Shown one piece after another: positions 49,559 through 61,873 of a stretch of DNA of 64,000 bases (position 1 is the first letter of the stretch; each line of letters starts with the position of its first letter). The position numbers and the translations under genes were made by a program. The notes beneath the pieces were generated by a model. That model was not told the DNA's origin and ran no database searches. It was given only the letters and a program-made list of their open reading frames with translations. Origin of the DNA: Rhizobiales bacterium Ga0077525 (GTDB lineage Bacteria > Pseudomonadota > Alphaproteobacteria > Rhizobiales > Xanthobacteraceae); contig LNDS01000004.1 in assembly GCA_001464835.1 (NCBI GenBank), forward strand, positions 1 through 64,000. Direction: 5' to 3'.

Positions 49559-52545
49559 GTGCTCCTGCCGGACACGACCCTGAAACATTGGCTACGTCTG
49601 CTGACGGCGCGCCGCAAGGCTCGCTGGCAGCGCGACTTGTCACGGCGCCATTGGCGGTCGATCCGGTGGCAGCGAAAGCCCGCCTCAATGAATGGCTCGG
49701 CGGCTTGACCGAAGCCGACCGCGCCGCGATGCGTGCCTTGACGGCGGCGCATCCGCTTGTGGAAGCCTTGCTGGAAAGCCTCGCCGATAGTTCGCCGTTC
49801 CTGTGGGATTTGGTCACCGCCGCGCCGGCGCGCTTCCTCGCGCTGATGGCCAATGCACCGGAGACGCACCTCAGCGAACTCCTCGCCGCGAACGGCGGCG
49901 CCGCGGCGCTCTCCGAAGACATCGACCAGGCCATGCGCATCTTGCGGCGCATGAAAGCGGAAGCAGCGCTCCTTATCGCGCTCGCCGACATTGGCGGTGT
50001 CTGGCCGGTGATGCGGGCGACGCAGGCGCTGACCGAACTCGCCGACACTGCCGTCGATGCCGCCGTGCGTTTCGCGCTGGCCGAGGCCGCGCGCGCCGGC
50101 CGCCTCAATCCTCCCGACATAGAAAATCCGCACATCGGCAGCGGCTATATCGTGCTCGCGATGGGCAAGATGGGTGGCTTCGAATTGAACTATTCGAGCG
50201 ACATCGACCTCATCGTCTTCTTTGATCCCGACAGCAAAATCCTGGCCGACGGCGTGGAAGCCGCGCCGACTTTCGTGCGCATCACTCAGCGCGTGGTCAA
50301 GCTTTTGCAGGAGCACACCGGCGACGGCTACGTCTTCCGCGCCGATTTGCGGCTGCGTCCCGATCCGGCATCGACCGGCATTGCGATCTCAACCCACGCG
50401 GCGATGGCCTATTACGAAAGCGTCGGCCAGAACTGGGAGCGGGCGATGATGATCAAGGGCCGCGCCTGCGCCGGCGACATCGCGGCCGGCGAGGCGATCC
50501 TCGCCGAACTTGCGCCTTTCGTCTGGCGGAAATATCTTGATTTCGCCGCCGTCGCCGACGTTCACGCGATGAAGCGGCAGATTAACGCTTTCCGCGGGCA
50601 CGGCGAGATCGCCGTCGAAGGCCACAACATCAAGCTCGGCCGCGGCGGCATCCGCGAGGTCGAATTCTTCGCGCAGACCCAGCAGTTGATCGCCGGCGGC
50701 CGCAATCCGCATCTGCGCGACCGCGGCACATTGGTGACGCTCGACAGACTGTGCGGCGACGGCTGGATCGACGCCGCCGCGCGCGACGCGATGAAAGTGG
50801 CCTATTGTTTCCTGCGCAAGGTCGAGCACCGGCTCCAAATGGTCAATGACGAGCAGACGCAGGCGCTGCCGGCGGCGCGCGCCGACCTCGAGCGCTTCGC
50901 CCGGTTCCTCGGCTATGAAAACCGCGACGCCTTCGCCGAAGTTCTGGTCGGCCATCTCGAAGCGGTGCAAAATCACTATGCGCGGCTGTTCGAGAAGGTG
51001 CCGGACGGCGACGGGCCGGCGCTGGCCTTTCCCGCCGACGCTGACGATCCGCAGACTTTGGCGCGGCTTGGTGACATGGGCTTTCGCGCGCCGCTGGAAA
51101 CCTCGACCATCGTGCGGCAATGGCTGGCCGGGGAGCACCGTTCGCTGAAAGGCGATGTCACCCGCGCGCATCTGACGGCTTTGCTGCCGACGCTGCTGGA
51201 GCATATCGGCCGCACCGACAATCCCGCCGCCACCTTGGTATTGTTCGATCATTTCCTTGGCAATCTGCACGGGGCGGCGCGGCTGTTGTCGCTGCTGCGG
51301 CAGAAGCCGGAGTTGATCGCGCTCATCGCGCTGGTGCTCGGCATCGCGCCGCGCCTTGCCGATACATTGGCTCGGCATCCGCAGGTGATGGACGCGCTGG
51401 TCGATCCGAGTTTCTTCGGCGTGCTGCCCGATGACGAGGAGTTGCAGCGCAGGCTTGACGCCGCTTTGGCATTGTCGCGTTACGATGAAGACCTGCTCGA
51501 GCGCATTCGCATGTTCGGGCTGGAATACATGTTCCTTATCGGTGTGCGTATCCTGTCGGGCACGCTGACGGCGCGGCTGGCGGGCGAGGCCTTTGCGCGG
51601 CTCGCCGACGCTGTGATCCGCGCCGTGCATCGCGCGGTGTCGGAGGTTTTCGCTGCGACCTACGGCCATGTAAAAGCCGAGGAAACGGCGGTGCTGGCGA
51701 TGGGCAAACTCGGCGGCCGCGAGATGACCGCGACCTCCGATCTGGATCTCATCACCTTTTACGATTTCGACAGCGAGCATCCGGAATCGGACGGCAAGCG
51801 TGTCCTCTATGGCGCGCAGTATTTCGCCCGCCTGACGCAACGCCTGATAAATGCGCTGACCGCGCAGACCAATTACGGCGCATTGTACGAAGTCGATATG
51901 CGGCTGCGGCCCTCGGGGCAGGCGGGGCCTTTGGCGACGCAGATTGGCAGCTTTATCAATTATCAGGAAAACGAAGCCTGGACCTGGGAGCATATGGCGC
52001 TGACGCGTGCGCGTGTGGTGTCGGCGTCGCCCGGTTTCAGCGCGCGTGTCGAGGCCGTCATTCAGGAAATTTTGCGGCGGCCGCGCGATGCCGAGCAGAT
52101 CGCCGGCGATGTGGTTGAGATGCGTTCGGCCATCGCCAAGGAGAAGGGCGACAGCAATCCGTGGGATTTCAAGAACGCGGTGGGCGGCCTAGTCGATCTC
52201 GAATTCATCGCGCAATATCTGCAACTGGTGCATGCGCACGCGCACCCCGAAATTCTCGACACATCGACGGCGCGCGTGCTGGAAAAAGCGCGGCAATTAA
52301 AATTGGTGTCGGTCGAGGACGCCGAGGTGTTGCGCCCGGCGGCGCAGCTTTATCACGATCTGACGCAGATCTTGCGGTTATGCTTGTCTGGGCCGTTCGA
52401 CGCCAAAACTGCCGGTCCCGGGCTGTTACGTCTGCTGGCGCGCGCCGCCGACGTGCCGGACTTCGCCACGCTTAATGTTACGTTGATTGAAACGCAGAAG
52501 CGCGTGCGCGAAAGCTTCGTGCGGATTCTGGGAAAGGCGCCGTAG
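49555..52545 (+). CDS. glnE: Glutamine-synthetase adenylyltransferase/deadenylase
   Basis: A 996-residue bifunctional enzyme. The N-terminal nucleotidyltransferase (deadenylase) has the pattern ELNYSSDIDLIVFFDPDS (about residues 205-225) and the C-terminal one (adenylylating) has REMTATSDLDLITFYDFDSE (about 720-740); both carry two Asp of the GxSDxDL/D motif. Helical PII-signal domains lie between and at the C-terminus. It adds or removes AMP on a Tyr of glutamine synthetase in response to PII and glutamine. It starts within the kinase stop, so it is transcribed with the two-component genes. Confidence 0.97.
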   Translation: MSAPAGHDPETLATSADGAPQGSLAARLVTAPLAVDPVAAKARLNEWLGGLTEADRAAMRALTAAHPLVEALLESLADSSPFLWDLVTAAPARFLALMANAPETHLSELLAANGGAAALSEDIDQAMRILRRMKAEAALLIALADIGGVWPVMRATQALTELADTAVDAAVRFALAEAARAGRLNPPDIENPHIGSGYIVLAMGKMGGFELNYSSDIDLIVFFDPDSKILADGVEAAPTFVRITQRVVKLLQEHTGDGYVFRADLRLRPDPASTGIAISTHAAMAYYESVGQNWERAMMIKGRACAGDIAAGEAILAELAPFVWRKYLDFAAVADVHAMKRQINAFRGHGEIAVEGHNIKLGRGGIREVEFFAQTQQLIAGGRNPHLRDRGTLVTLDRLCGDGWIDAAARDAMKVAYCFLRKVEHRLQMVNDEQTQALPAARADLERFARFLGYENRDAFAEVLVGHLEAVQNHYARLFEKVPDGDGPALAFPADADDPQTLARLGDMGFRAPLETSTIVRQWLAGEHRSLKGDVTRAHLTALLPTLLEHIGRTDNPAATLVLFDHFLGNLHGAARLLSLLRQKPELIALIALVLGIAPRLADTLARHPQVMDALVDPSFFGVLPDDEELQRRLDAALALSRYDEDLLERIRMFGLEYMFLIGVRILSGTLTARLAGEAFARLADAVIRAVHRAVSEVFAATYGHVKAEETAVLAMGKLGGREMTATSDLDLITFYDFDSEHPESDGKRVLYGAQYFARLTQRLINALTAQTNYGALYEVDMRLRPSGQAGPLATQIGSFINYQENEAWTWEHMALTRARVVSASPGFSARVEAVIQEILRRPRDAEQIAGDVVEMRSAIAKEKGDSNPWDFKNAVGGLVDLEFIAQYLQLVHAHAHPEILDTSTARVLEKARQLKLVSVEDAEVLRPAAQLYHDLTQILRLCLSGPFDAKTAGPGLLRLLARAADVPDFATLNVTLIETQKRVRESFVRILGKAP

Positions 52546-52557
52546 CGCCGCGATAAC

Positions 52558-54852
<2,295 letters not shown>

Positions 54853-55031
54853 GAAGGCCTCCGTGTGGAATTTCCCCTACCGCCCTGAGCCGGAAGCACT
54901 GCGTTACCGGTCCGAATCAGCAAGTCGATTGGAATCGATGGGCGCTGATTTGTCGAGAGTCCGAAGAGTCAATTATGAAAAAATCGTTACCCACTAAATA
55001 GTGAGTCCACTCAAGCACTAAGCAGAAGGCG

Positions 55032-57674
55032 CTAGCCCAAGGCGCGCTCGACGATGTCGGAAAGATCGCGCGACAGGCCGGCGGTCGCCTTCATGCGCTG
55101 CAATGCGGCCTGTGCCTTGCCCTGACGTACGGTTTCCAGCGTGCGCCAGGTGCGGAACGCCGTCGCCATACGGGCGGCGAGCTGCGGATTCTTCGGGTCG
55201 AGCGCGAGAATGGTATCGGCGAGGAATTCGTAGCCGGCGCCGTCGGCGCGGTTGAACTGGGTCGGATTGCTGTGCGCAAAGGCGCCGACCAGCGCCCGCA
55301 CGCGGTTAGGGTTGGCGAATGAAAACGCCGGATGGCCGGTCAGCGCCCGGACGTGATCGAGCGTGCCCGGTTGCGGCGTCATCGCCTGCAGCGAGAACCA
55401 TTTGTCGATGACCAGCGCATCGGCGGCATAGCGTTTGTAGAAGTCGGCCAGCGCGGTATCGCGCTCCGGCACGGCGTGCTGCGACAGCGTGGCCAGCGCT
55501 GCCATGCGGTCGGTCATGTTGTCGGCAGCGTCGTATTGGCGGGCGGCGCGGGCAATCGCTTCCGGCGCGGTGGTGGCGGCGAGAAGATCGAGCGCGCTAT
55601 TGCGCAATGCGCGGCGTCCGGCGCTGGCGGCGTCGGGTGAGTAGGGGCCGCTGGTCGTCATACGGTCATAAACCTTGGCCAGTGCATCGCCGAGGTGTTC
55701 ACCGATATCGGCGCGCAGGGCGGATCGCGCCCGATAGATGGCGTCGGGATCGATATCGCGGCCGATTTCGCGCGCCACGTCGCCTTCGCCCGGCGGAGTC
55801 AGCGCCAGCGCGACAAAGGCCGGCTCAAGCCGGGCGTCATCGAGAATGGCAGCCATCGCCGCCAGCAGGTCGTCGCCGCGGCGTGGCGCATCACCGGCGC
55901 GTAGTCGCGACACGTTGTCGATCAGGAGCCGCATCGCGGTCGTCTGCAGCGCCTGCCAGCGATTGAACGGATCGCTGTCATGGGCGGCGAGGAAAGCCAG
56001 ATCGGCGCCATCGAGGTCGGTATTGAGCTTGATCGGCGCCGAGAAGCCACGGTTGATCGACAGCACCGGACGCTCGGTAATGCCAGTAAATGTGAACGTC
56101 TTTTCCGCCTCGTCGAGCACCAGGACGCCGCGTTCTGGAACGCCGCCGCCGGCGAGCGTCATCGGTAGGTCGCGGCCGTCCCGGCCGACGAGTCCCGTGA
56201 CCAGCGGGATCACCATCGGCAATTTCGTCGGTTGGTTCGGCGTTGGCGGTATCGTCTGTTTCAGCGTCAGCGCATAGGTTTTCGAGGCGGCATCGTATTG
56301 CGTGCTGGCGATGACGACCGGCGTGCCGGCCTGGCTGTACCAGAGCATGAACTGCGTCATGTCGCACCAGCCGGCGACATCGGCGAAGCACTGGATGAAC
56401 TGCTCGACAGTGGCAGCTTCGCCATCGTGACGCTCGAAATAAAGATCCATCCCGGCACGAAACTTCGCCGGGCCGAGCAAGGTATGCACCATCCGCACCA
56501 CTTCCGCGCCTTTTTCGTAAATGGTGCTGGTGTAGAAGTTGTTGATCTCCTTGTACTGCGCCGGCCGGACCGGATGCGCCAGCGGCCCTGAATCCTCGAC
56601 GAACTGCGCAGCACGCAAGCCGCGCACATCGCTGATGCGTTTGACCGGGCGAGAGCGCATGTCGCTGGTAAATTCCTGATCGCGGAAAACCGTGAGACCT
56701 TCCTTCAGGCAAAGCTGAAACCAGTCGCGGCAGGTGATGCGGTTGCCGGTCCAGTTGTGGAAATATTCGTGGGCGATGACGGCTTCGACGCCGCCGAAAT
56801 CGCCGTCAGTCGCGGTATCGCCGGTGGCCAGAACATACTTGTCGTTGAAGACGTTGAGGCCTTTGTTCTCCATCGCGCCCATGTTGAAGTCTGAGACGGC
56901 GACGATCATGAAAATATCGAGGTCGTATTCACGACCATATGTCTCTTCGTCCCAGCGCATCGAGCGCTTCAGCGCGTCCATGGCGTATCCGCAGCGATTT
57001 TCCTTGCCGTGCTCGACATAAATACGCAGCGAGACGTCGCGTCCGGACATGGTGCGGAATGTGTCCTGGACACATGCCAGATCGCCGCCGACCAGTGCGA
57101 ACAGGTAAGCCGGCTTCTTGTGCGGATCGTGCCAGACGGCGAAATGCCGGCCGCCGGGCAGGTCGCCGCTCTCGGTCGGATTGCCGTTCGCCAGCAGCAC
57201 CGGCGCTTCCGCTTTGTCGGCTTCGATGCGCGTGGTGTAGACCGCCATGACGTCGGGACGGTCCGGAAAGTAAGTGATGCGGCGGAAGCCTTCGGCCTCG
57301 CACTGCGTGCAATAGGTGCCGCTTGATCGGTACAGTCCGGACAATTGCGTGTTGGCGGTCGGATCGACCAATGTTTCGATGTCGAGTGTGAACGGGCCGT
57401 TCGGCGGCTGCGCGATTGTAAGGCCGTCGGGCCCGGCGATGTAGCTGTCGGCCGGCAGTTCGGCGCCGTTCACCTTCAGCAATACCAAGGTCAGGCCGTC
57501 GCCATCGAGCACCAATGGCGCTGCACCGCCTTGCGGGTTGGGCCGCAAGGCCAATGTCGCGCGCACTTTCGTTTGCGCCGGATGCAAGGCGACGTCGAGG
57601 TGGACCGTGTCGACCAGCCAGTCCGGCGGGCGATAATCTTTCAGGCGGATCGGTTGGGCGATGTCTGTGCGCAT
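55032..57674 (-). CDS. pepN: Aminopeptidase N
   Basis: An 880-residue M1 metallopeptidase. GAMEN is at residues 266-270 and the zinc motif HEYFHNW begins at 302 (HExxH plus a Glu about 18 residues later, in LKEGLTVFRDQEF). A Tyr in FYTSTIYEKGAEVVRMVHTL follows. C-terminal domains are Ig-like (DUF3458) then helical. It removes N-terminal amino acids from peptides, mainly in the cytosol. ATG 57674 opens the gene, and the length matches E. coli PepN (870). Confidence 0.97.
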   Translation of the reverse strand: MRTDIAQPIRLKDYRPPDWLVDTVHLDVALHPAQTKVRATLALRPNPQGGAAPLVLDGDGLTLVLLKVNGAELPADSYIAGPDGLTIAQPPNGPFTLDIETLVDPTANTQLSGLYRSSGTYCTQCEAEGFRRITYFPDRPDVMAVYTTRIEADKAEAPVLLANGNPTESGDLPGGRHFAVWHDPHKKPAYLFALVGGDLACVQDTFRTMSGRDVSLRIYVEHGKENRCGYAMDALKRSMRWDEETYGREYDLDIFMIVAVSDFNMGAMENKGLNVFNDKYVLATGDTATDGDFGGVEAVIAHEYFHNWTGNRITCRDWFQLCLKEGLTVFRDQEFTSDMRSRPVKRISDVRGLRAAQFVEDSGPLAHPVRPAQYKEINNFYTSTIYEKGAEVVRMVHTLLGPAKFRAGMDLYFERHDGEAATVEQFIQCFADVAGWCDMTQFMLWYSQAGTPVVIASTQYDAASKTYALTLKQTIPPTPNQPTKLPMVIPLVTGLVGRDGRDLPMTLAGGGVPERGVLVLDEAEKTFTFTGITERPVLSINRGFSAPIKLNTDLDGADLAFLAAHDSDPFNRWQALQTTAMRLLIDNVSRLRAGDAPRRGDDLLAAMAAILDDARLEPAFVALALTPPGEGDVAREIGRDIDPDAIYRARSALRADIGEHLGDALAKVYDRMTTSGPYSPDAASAGRRALRNSALDLLAATTAPEAIARAARQYDAADNMTDRMAALATLSQHAVPERDTALADFYKRYAADALVIDKWFSLQAMTPQPGTLDHVRALTGHPAFSFANPNRVRALVGAFAHSNPTQFNRADGAGYEFLADTILALDPKNPQLAARMATAFRTWRTLETVRQGKAQAALQRMKATAGLSRDLSDIVERALG

Positions 57675-57830
57675 ACGAATGATCTAGGTCTTCCGGCGGC
57701 GAATTGGAAGAAGGCCGGCGCTTCGAGTCCCGGCATTCGGCAATCCGATGCTCGCCGTTCGTGAAACAGTATGGTATCAAATTGTGCACAAGAGAGCGGA
57801 GTTAATCCGCTTGTTTTCAGGGAGGATCGC

Positions 57831-58793
57831 ATGGGTCTCAATCGCCGGATAATGCTGGGCGCGGCGGCTTGCGCTATTTTGGGTTTCGGGATGGGCGGTC
57901 AGGCATGGGCGCAGGCCTATCCGAACCAGTCCGTCCGTATTGTCGTGCCGTTCTCGGCCGGCAGCGCCACCGATATTCTGGCGCGCATTGTCGGCGACAA
58001 GCTGTCCCAGAAGTGGGGACAGCCGGTGCTGGTTGAAAACAAGCCGGGCATTCCGGGCACCGCTTCGGTCGCCAAAAGTGCGCCGGATGGTTACACGCTG
58101 ATGCTGACCTCGAACGGCCACACCATCGCCGGCGTCGTCAACAAGAACATCGGTTTCGACACTGTGAAAGACTTCATGGGTGTCGCGCCGGTCGCTTCGG
58201 TGCCGGTGGTGCTGATCGTGCCGCCGGATTTACCGGCGAAGAATTTGCAGGAGCTTCTTGCGCTCGCCAAGGCCAGCCCGGGCAAGCTGAACTTTGCCTC
58301 ACCCGGCCTCGGCAGCTCGACCTTCATCGCCGCGGCCTTGTTCAAGGAAGCCGCCAACATCGATATCGTGCACGTGCCTTACAAAGGCGCGCCGGAAGCC
58401 GTCACCAGCGTGGTGCGGGGCGACACGCAGATGTATTTCACGCCGATCAATGTCGGCCTTGAACTGGTCAACGCCGGCAAGGTGCGGGCGCTGGCCGTGG
58501 CGACGGGCACGCGCAACCCGACAATGCCGAATATTCCGACTTTGGCGGAAGCCGGCATGGCAGGATTCAAATATGATTCCTGGTTCGGCCTGATGGCGCC
58601 GGCCAACACGCCGGCCGCGATCGTCAACAAGATCAATGCCGACGTCAATGAGATCCTCAAGCTGGAGGAAATCAACGCGAAGTTTGCACCGCAAGGTCTG
58701 GTCGCCATGCCGATGTCGCCGCAGGCTTTCGACAAGATCATCGCCGACGACACCGCCAAACTTTCCGTGATGTTCAAGGACGGTGTGAAGTAG
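57831..58793 (+). CDS. Bug/TTT-type periplasmic solute-binding protein
   Basis: A 320-residue tripartite tricarboxylate transporter binding protein. A signal peptide (RIMLGAAACAILGFGMGGQA, ending WAQA) is followed by YPNQSVRIVVPFSAGSATDI, LARIVGDKLSQKWGQPVLVE, NKPGIPGTASVAKSAPDGYT, FASPGLGSS and VPYKGAPEAVTSVVRGDTQM. These are the marks of the Bug family, which binds carboxylates or other small acids. GGGAGGA lies before ATG 57831. There are no TctA/TctB membrane genes nearby, as is typical of orphan Bug proteins. It is adjacent to a sugar-acid dehydratase across a divergent exporter; any functional link is inference. Confidence 0.92.
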   Translation: MGLNRRIMLGAAACAILGFGMGGQAWAQAYPNQSVRIVVPFSAGSATDILARIVGDKLSQKWGQPVLVENKPGIPGTASVAKSAPDGYTLMLTSNGHTIAGVVNKNIGFDTVKDFMGVAPVASVPVVLIVPPDLPAKNLQELLALAKASPGKLNFASPGLGSSTFIAAALFKEAANIDIVHVPYKGAPEAVTSVVRGDTQMYFTPINVGLELVNAGKVRALAVATGTRNPTMPNIPTLAEAGMAGFKYDSWFGLMAPANTPAAIVNKINADVNEILKLEEINAKFAPQGLVAMPMSPQAFDKIIADDTAKLSVMFKDGVK

Positions 58794-58821
58794 TTCTGCT
58801 TGATACCGCAGCGAGATGAAT

Positions 58822-58843
58822 GACGGCGCCTTCGGGCGCCGTC
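58822..58843. terminator. Bidirectional hairpin between convergent genes
   Basis: GACGGCGCC (58822-58830) and GGCGCCGTC (58835-58843) form a perfect 9-bp stem with a TTCG tetraloop. It sits between the stops of the Bug protein and the CDF exporter and probably stops both transcripts, though no T run follows. Confidence 0.7.
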
Positions 58844-58850
58844 AGCGTAT

Positions 58851-60221
58851 CTACCGCATCGGTTCTGCATGGCCGATGACGCGCTTGATCAGCGACGAAT
58901 GCAGCTTGAGGGCCCGCTCCAGCGCGTCGACTTTTTCGTGAACGGTCTGCACGGTCATGTCGGGATCGACGTGACAATGGAAATTGACGATTTCGCCGTC
59001 GTCGGTTTCGCGGACGCGGACGTCGTGAATGTTGCGCAACGCGCGATCCTGCACGGCGAGTTCAGCGAGCGCGGCCTGCACTACCTGGACGCGCTCCGGC
59101 GGCGCTTCGCGGCCTGAAGCGTCCTCGGACTGGAGCGGCTCGATGTGGGTTTCTACTTCAACGCCGGTGCCGAGTTCCGCTGCGATAGCTTCTTCCAGTC
59201 CGTCGGCTATTTCGTGCGCGGCGGCGAGGGACAGTTTGCCGTCCACTTCCAGATCGAGCGCGATGGCCAGCCGGTCCTGGATGTTGTGAACCGTGACGTG
59301 ATGCACCGCGAGCGCGCGATTGCGCGCGATTACCATGACGCGGTCGAGCACAGTTTCGCTGTCGAGCGCGACCGGATCGGTGGTGACGACCGACTCGGCG
59401 CCTCGTATTTCCCGGCTGAGCGCGCTTGCGACTTCGCCCTTGATCGCGCTGACGCGATCGAGCGGCAAGGTCCGGCTGACGGCAACGGTCAGGTCGATGA
59501 AAGTCTTGTCGCCGACGCCGCGCGCGCGCACGTCCTCGACGGCGACCACGCCGGCGACCTTCTTGACAATATCGGTAATATTAGCGACGGCGCCAACCGG
59601 CGCGGTATCGGTCAATGTTTCGACGGTCCGGCGGCCGAGCCGCCAGCCGGCGACGCAGACCAGCAACGCGACCGCCAATGCGGCGACGGAGTCCGCCCAC
59701 CAGATGCCAAAGCTGACGCCGATCAACCCGGCGATCACGGCCAGTGACGCCCACAGATCGGACGAGAAATGAAGCGCGTCGGCCTCCAGTGCCTGGCTCT
59801 GCGTCGCCTTGGCGACGCGCGACAAGGCACGGGCGCGGAAAAAATCGATGATCACCGATGCCGCCATGACGATGAAGGCCCAATTGGTGGCGACGACGAT
59901 ATGCGGCTCGTGCTCGATCAGGCGCTTGACGGCTTCCCAGATGACAATGCCGGACAGCAGGAAAAGCAGGGCGGTTTCGCCGAGCGCAGAAACACTTTCG
60001 ACCTTGCCATGGCCGTAATGGTGTTCGTCGTCGGCCGGCTTGAAGGATATCCGCACGGCGATATAGGTCATGATCGCGGCGCCGAGATCGATCAGCGAAT
60101 GGCCGGCTTCTGACAGGATCGCCAGCGAGCCGGTGGAAAGTCCGACGATGCCTTTGGCGACCGTCAGCGCCGCGGATGCCGCGATCGACGAGAGAGCGAC
60201 CCGTTCTTTTTCCTGCTGCAT
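58851..60221 (-). CDS. CDF cation exporter with extended C-terminal domain
   Basis: A 456-residue cation diffusion facilitator. The first of about six membrane helices contains AILSEAGHSLIDLGAAIMTY (HxxxD metal site), and EADALHFSSDLWASLAVIAG holds the second (HxxxD-like). DDEHHYGHGKVESVSALGET is the His-rich loop. The C-terminus is long: one ZT-dimer domain (VEDVRARGVGDKTFIDLTVA) and two further strand-rich parts up to DPDMTVQTVHEKVDALERAL, suggesting a duplicated regulatory domain. It exports Zn/Fe/Mn-type cations. ATG 60221 has AGGGGAAA upstream; the reading from 60314 is rejected. Confidence 0.92.
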   Translation of the reverse strand: MQQEKERVALSSIAASAALTVAKGIVGLSTGSLAILSEAGHSLIDLGAAIMTYIAVRISFKPADDEHHYGHGKVESVSALGETALLFLLSGIVIWEAVKRLIEHEPHIVVATNWAFIVMAASVIIDFFRARALSRVAKATQSQALEADALHFSSDLWASLAVIAGLIGVSFGIWWADSVAALAVALLVCVAGWRLGRRTVETLTDTAPVGAVANITDIVKKVAGVVAVEDVRARGVGDKTFIDLTVAVSRTLPLDRVSAIKGEVASALSREIRGAESVVTTDPVALDSETVLDRVMVIARNRALAVHHVTVHNIQDRLAIALDLEVDGKLSLAAAHEIADGLEEAIAAELGTGVEVETHIEPLQSEDASGREAPPERVQVVQAALAELAVQDRALRNIHDVRVRETDDGEIVNFHCHVDPDMTVQTVHEKVDALERALKLHSSLIKRVIGHAEPMR

Positions 60222-60355
60222 GATTTCCCCTGAACGCCGGGGTGTAGCCCAATCGAGGCGCAATTTCGACAGTGAAGTTGTTCTTGGATGTTCGCTCTTG
60301 CTTCTAAGTTGCAATAGCGCAGAATGCCTTGAAATCGTTCCAGGGAGGCTGCCCG

Positions 60356-61873
60356 GTGGATACTCCGCGCTTCATACGTCTGGCGCATGGCGACAACGTC
60401 ATCGTCGCCATCGACCAGATCGCGGCCGGCATTGCCGCCGGAGGAGCGACGGCGCGCCAGCGAATACCGCGCGGCCATAAAATGGCGGTGTCGCCGATTG
60501 CGCTTGACGAACCGGTTCGCAAATACGGCCAGATCATTGGCTTTGCCTCGAAACCGATTGAGCCAGGCGACTGGGTGCATGAGCACAATGTCGTCATGCA
60601 TGATTTCGCCCGCGACTATCAGTTCGCCCAAGGCGCCAGGAACGATGAAATACTGCCGCCCGAACTGCGCGAAACATTTCAGGGCTATCTGCGGCCGACC
60701 GGCCGCACCGGCACGCGCAATTATATCGGCGTTCTCACCTCGGTGAATTGTTCGGCGACGGTGGCGAAATTTATTGCCGAGGCGGTCAATCGCTCCGACA
60801 TGCTCAAGGATTATCCGGAGATCGACGGCGTCGTGCCCTTCGTGCACGGCACCGGATGCGGCATGGCGTCGAAAGGCGAGGGCTGGGACGTGTTGCGGCG
60901 GACGCAATGGGGCTATGCGACGCATCCCAATCTTGGCGGTGCGCTGATGGTCGGGCTCGGTTGCGAAACCTTCCAGATCGACGGCATGAAGAAGCACTAC
61001 GACCTGGTCGAAGGCGATCACTTCCAGACCATGACCATTCAGGCGATCGGCGGCAGCCGCAAGACCATCGAGGAAGGCGTCGAACGCATCAAGGCGATGC
61101 TGCCGATCGCGGCGAAATCGAAGCGTGAAACAAGGCCGGCCTCCGAAGTTGTGCTGGCATTGCAATGCGGCGGCTCGGACGGCTATTCCGGTATCACGGC
61201 CAATCCGGCGCTCGGCTCGGCGGTCGATCTTTTGGTCAAGCATGGCGGCACCGGCGTGCTGGCCGAGACGCCGGAAATCTACGGAGCCGAACATCTGTTG
61301 ACGCGGCGCGCGGTGAATGCCGCCGTTGGCGAAAAACTGGTCGAGCGCATTCGCTGGTGGGAGGAATACACCGAGCGCAATCGCGGCGAGATGAACAACA
61401 ACCCGTCGCCCGGCAACAAGGCCGGAGGCCTCACCACGATTCTGGAAAAATCATTGGGCGCGGCCGCCAAAGGCGGCTCGACGACGATGCGCGCGGTCTA
61501 TGAATATGCCGAGCCGGTCCGCGAGAAGGGTTTCGTGTTCATGGATACGCCGGGCTTCGATCCGGTCGGCGCAACGGGCCAAGTGGCCGGCGGCTGCAAC
61601 GTGATGTGTTTCACGACCGGCCGCGGCTCGGCCTTTGGCTGCAAGCCGACGCCGTCGATCAAGCTCGCCACCAACAATTACGTCTATGAGACGATGACCG
61701 ACGACATGGACATCAATTGCGGCGATATCCTCGACGGCGTCACGCTCGAAGAGAAGGGCGAGGAGATATTTCGGAAAGTGCTGGCGGTCGCGTCCGGCGC
61801 GCACACCAAGTCGGAAGACCTCGGATATGGCGATCTCGAATTCGTGCCCTGGCAGATCGGCGCGACGATGTAG
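60356..61873 (+). CDS. UxaA/GarD-family sugar-acid dehydratase
   Basis: A 505-residue altronate/galactarate dehydratase-family enzyme. The N-terminal SAF domain (residues about 3-90: FIRLAHGDNVIVAIDQIAAG, GHKMAVSPIALDEPVRKYGQ) leads to GTRNYIGVLTSVNCSATVA, FVHGTGCGM, GGALMVGLGCETFQIDG, the QCGGSDGYSGITANPALGSA core and the C-terminal PGFDPVGATGQVAGGCNVMC FTTGRGS. Fe(II)-dependent dehydration of an aldonate or aldarate is expected. GTG 60356 is seven bases from AGGGAGG and is preferred to 60329. The substrate (altronate, galactarate or another acid) cannot be settled from sequence. Confidence 0.92.
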   Translation: MDTPRFIRLAHGDNVIVAIDQIAAGIAAGGATARQRIPRGHKMAVSPIALDEPVRKYGQIIGFASKPIEPGDWVHEHNVVMHDFARDYQFAQGARNDEILPPELRETFQGYLRPTGRTGTRNYIGVLTSVNCSATVAKFIAEAVNRSDMLKDYPEIDGVVPFVHGTGCGMASKGEGWDVLRRTQWGYATHPNLGGALMVGLGCETFQIDGMKKHYDLVEGDHFQTMTIQAIGGSRKTIEEGVERIKAMLPIAAKSKRETRPASEVVLALQCGGSDGYSGITANPALGSAVDLLVKHGGTGVLAETPEIYGAEHLLTRRAVNAAVGEKLVERIRWWEEYTERNRGEMNNNPSPGNKAGGLTTILEKSLGAAAKGGSTTMRAVYEYAEPVREKGFVFMDTPGFDPVGATGQVAGGCNVMCFTTGRGSAFGCKPTPSIKLATNNYVYETMTDDMDINCGDILDGVTLEEKGEEIFRKVLAVASGAHTKSEDLGYGDLEFVPWQIGATM

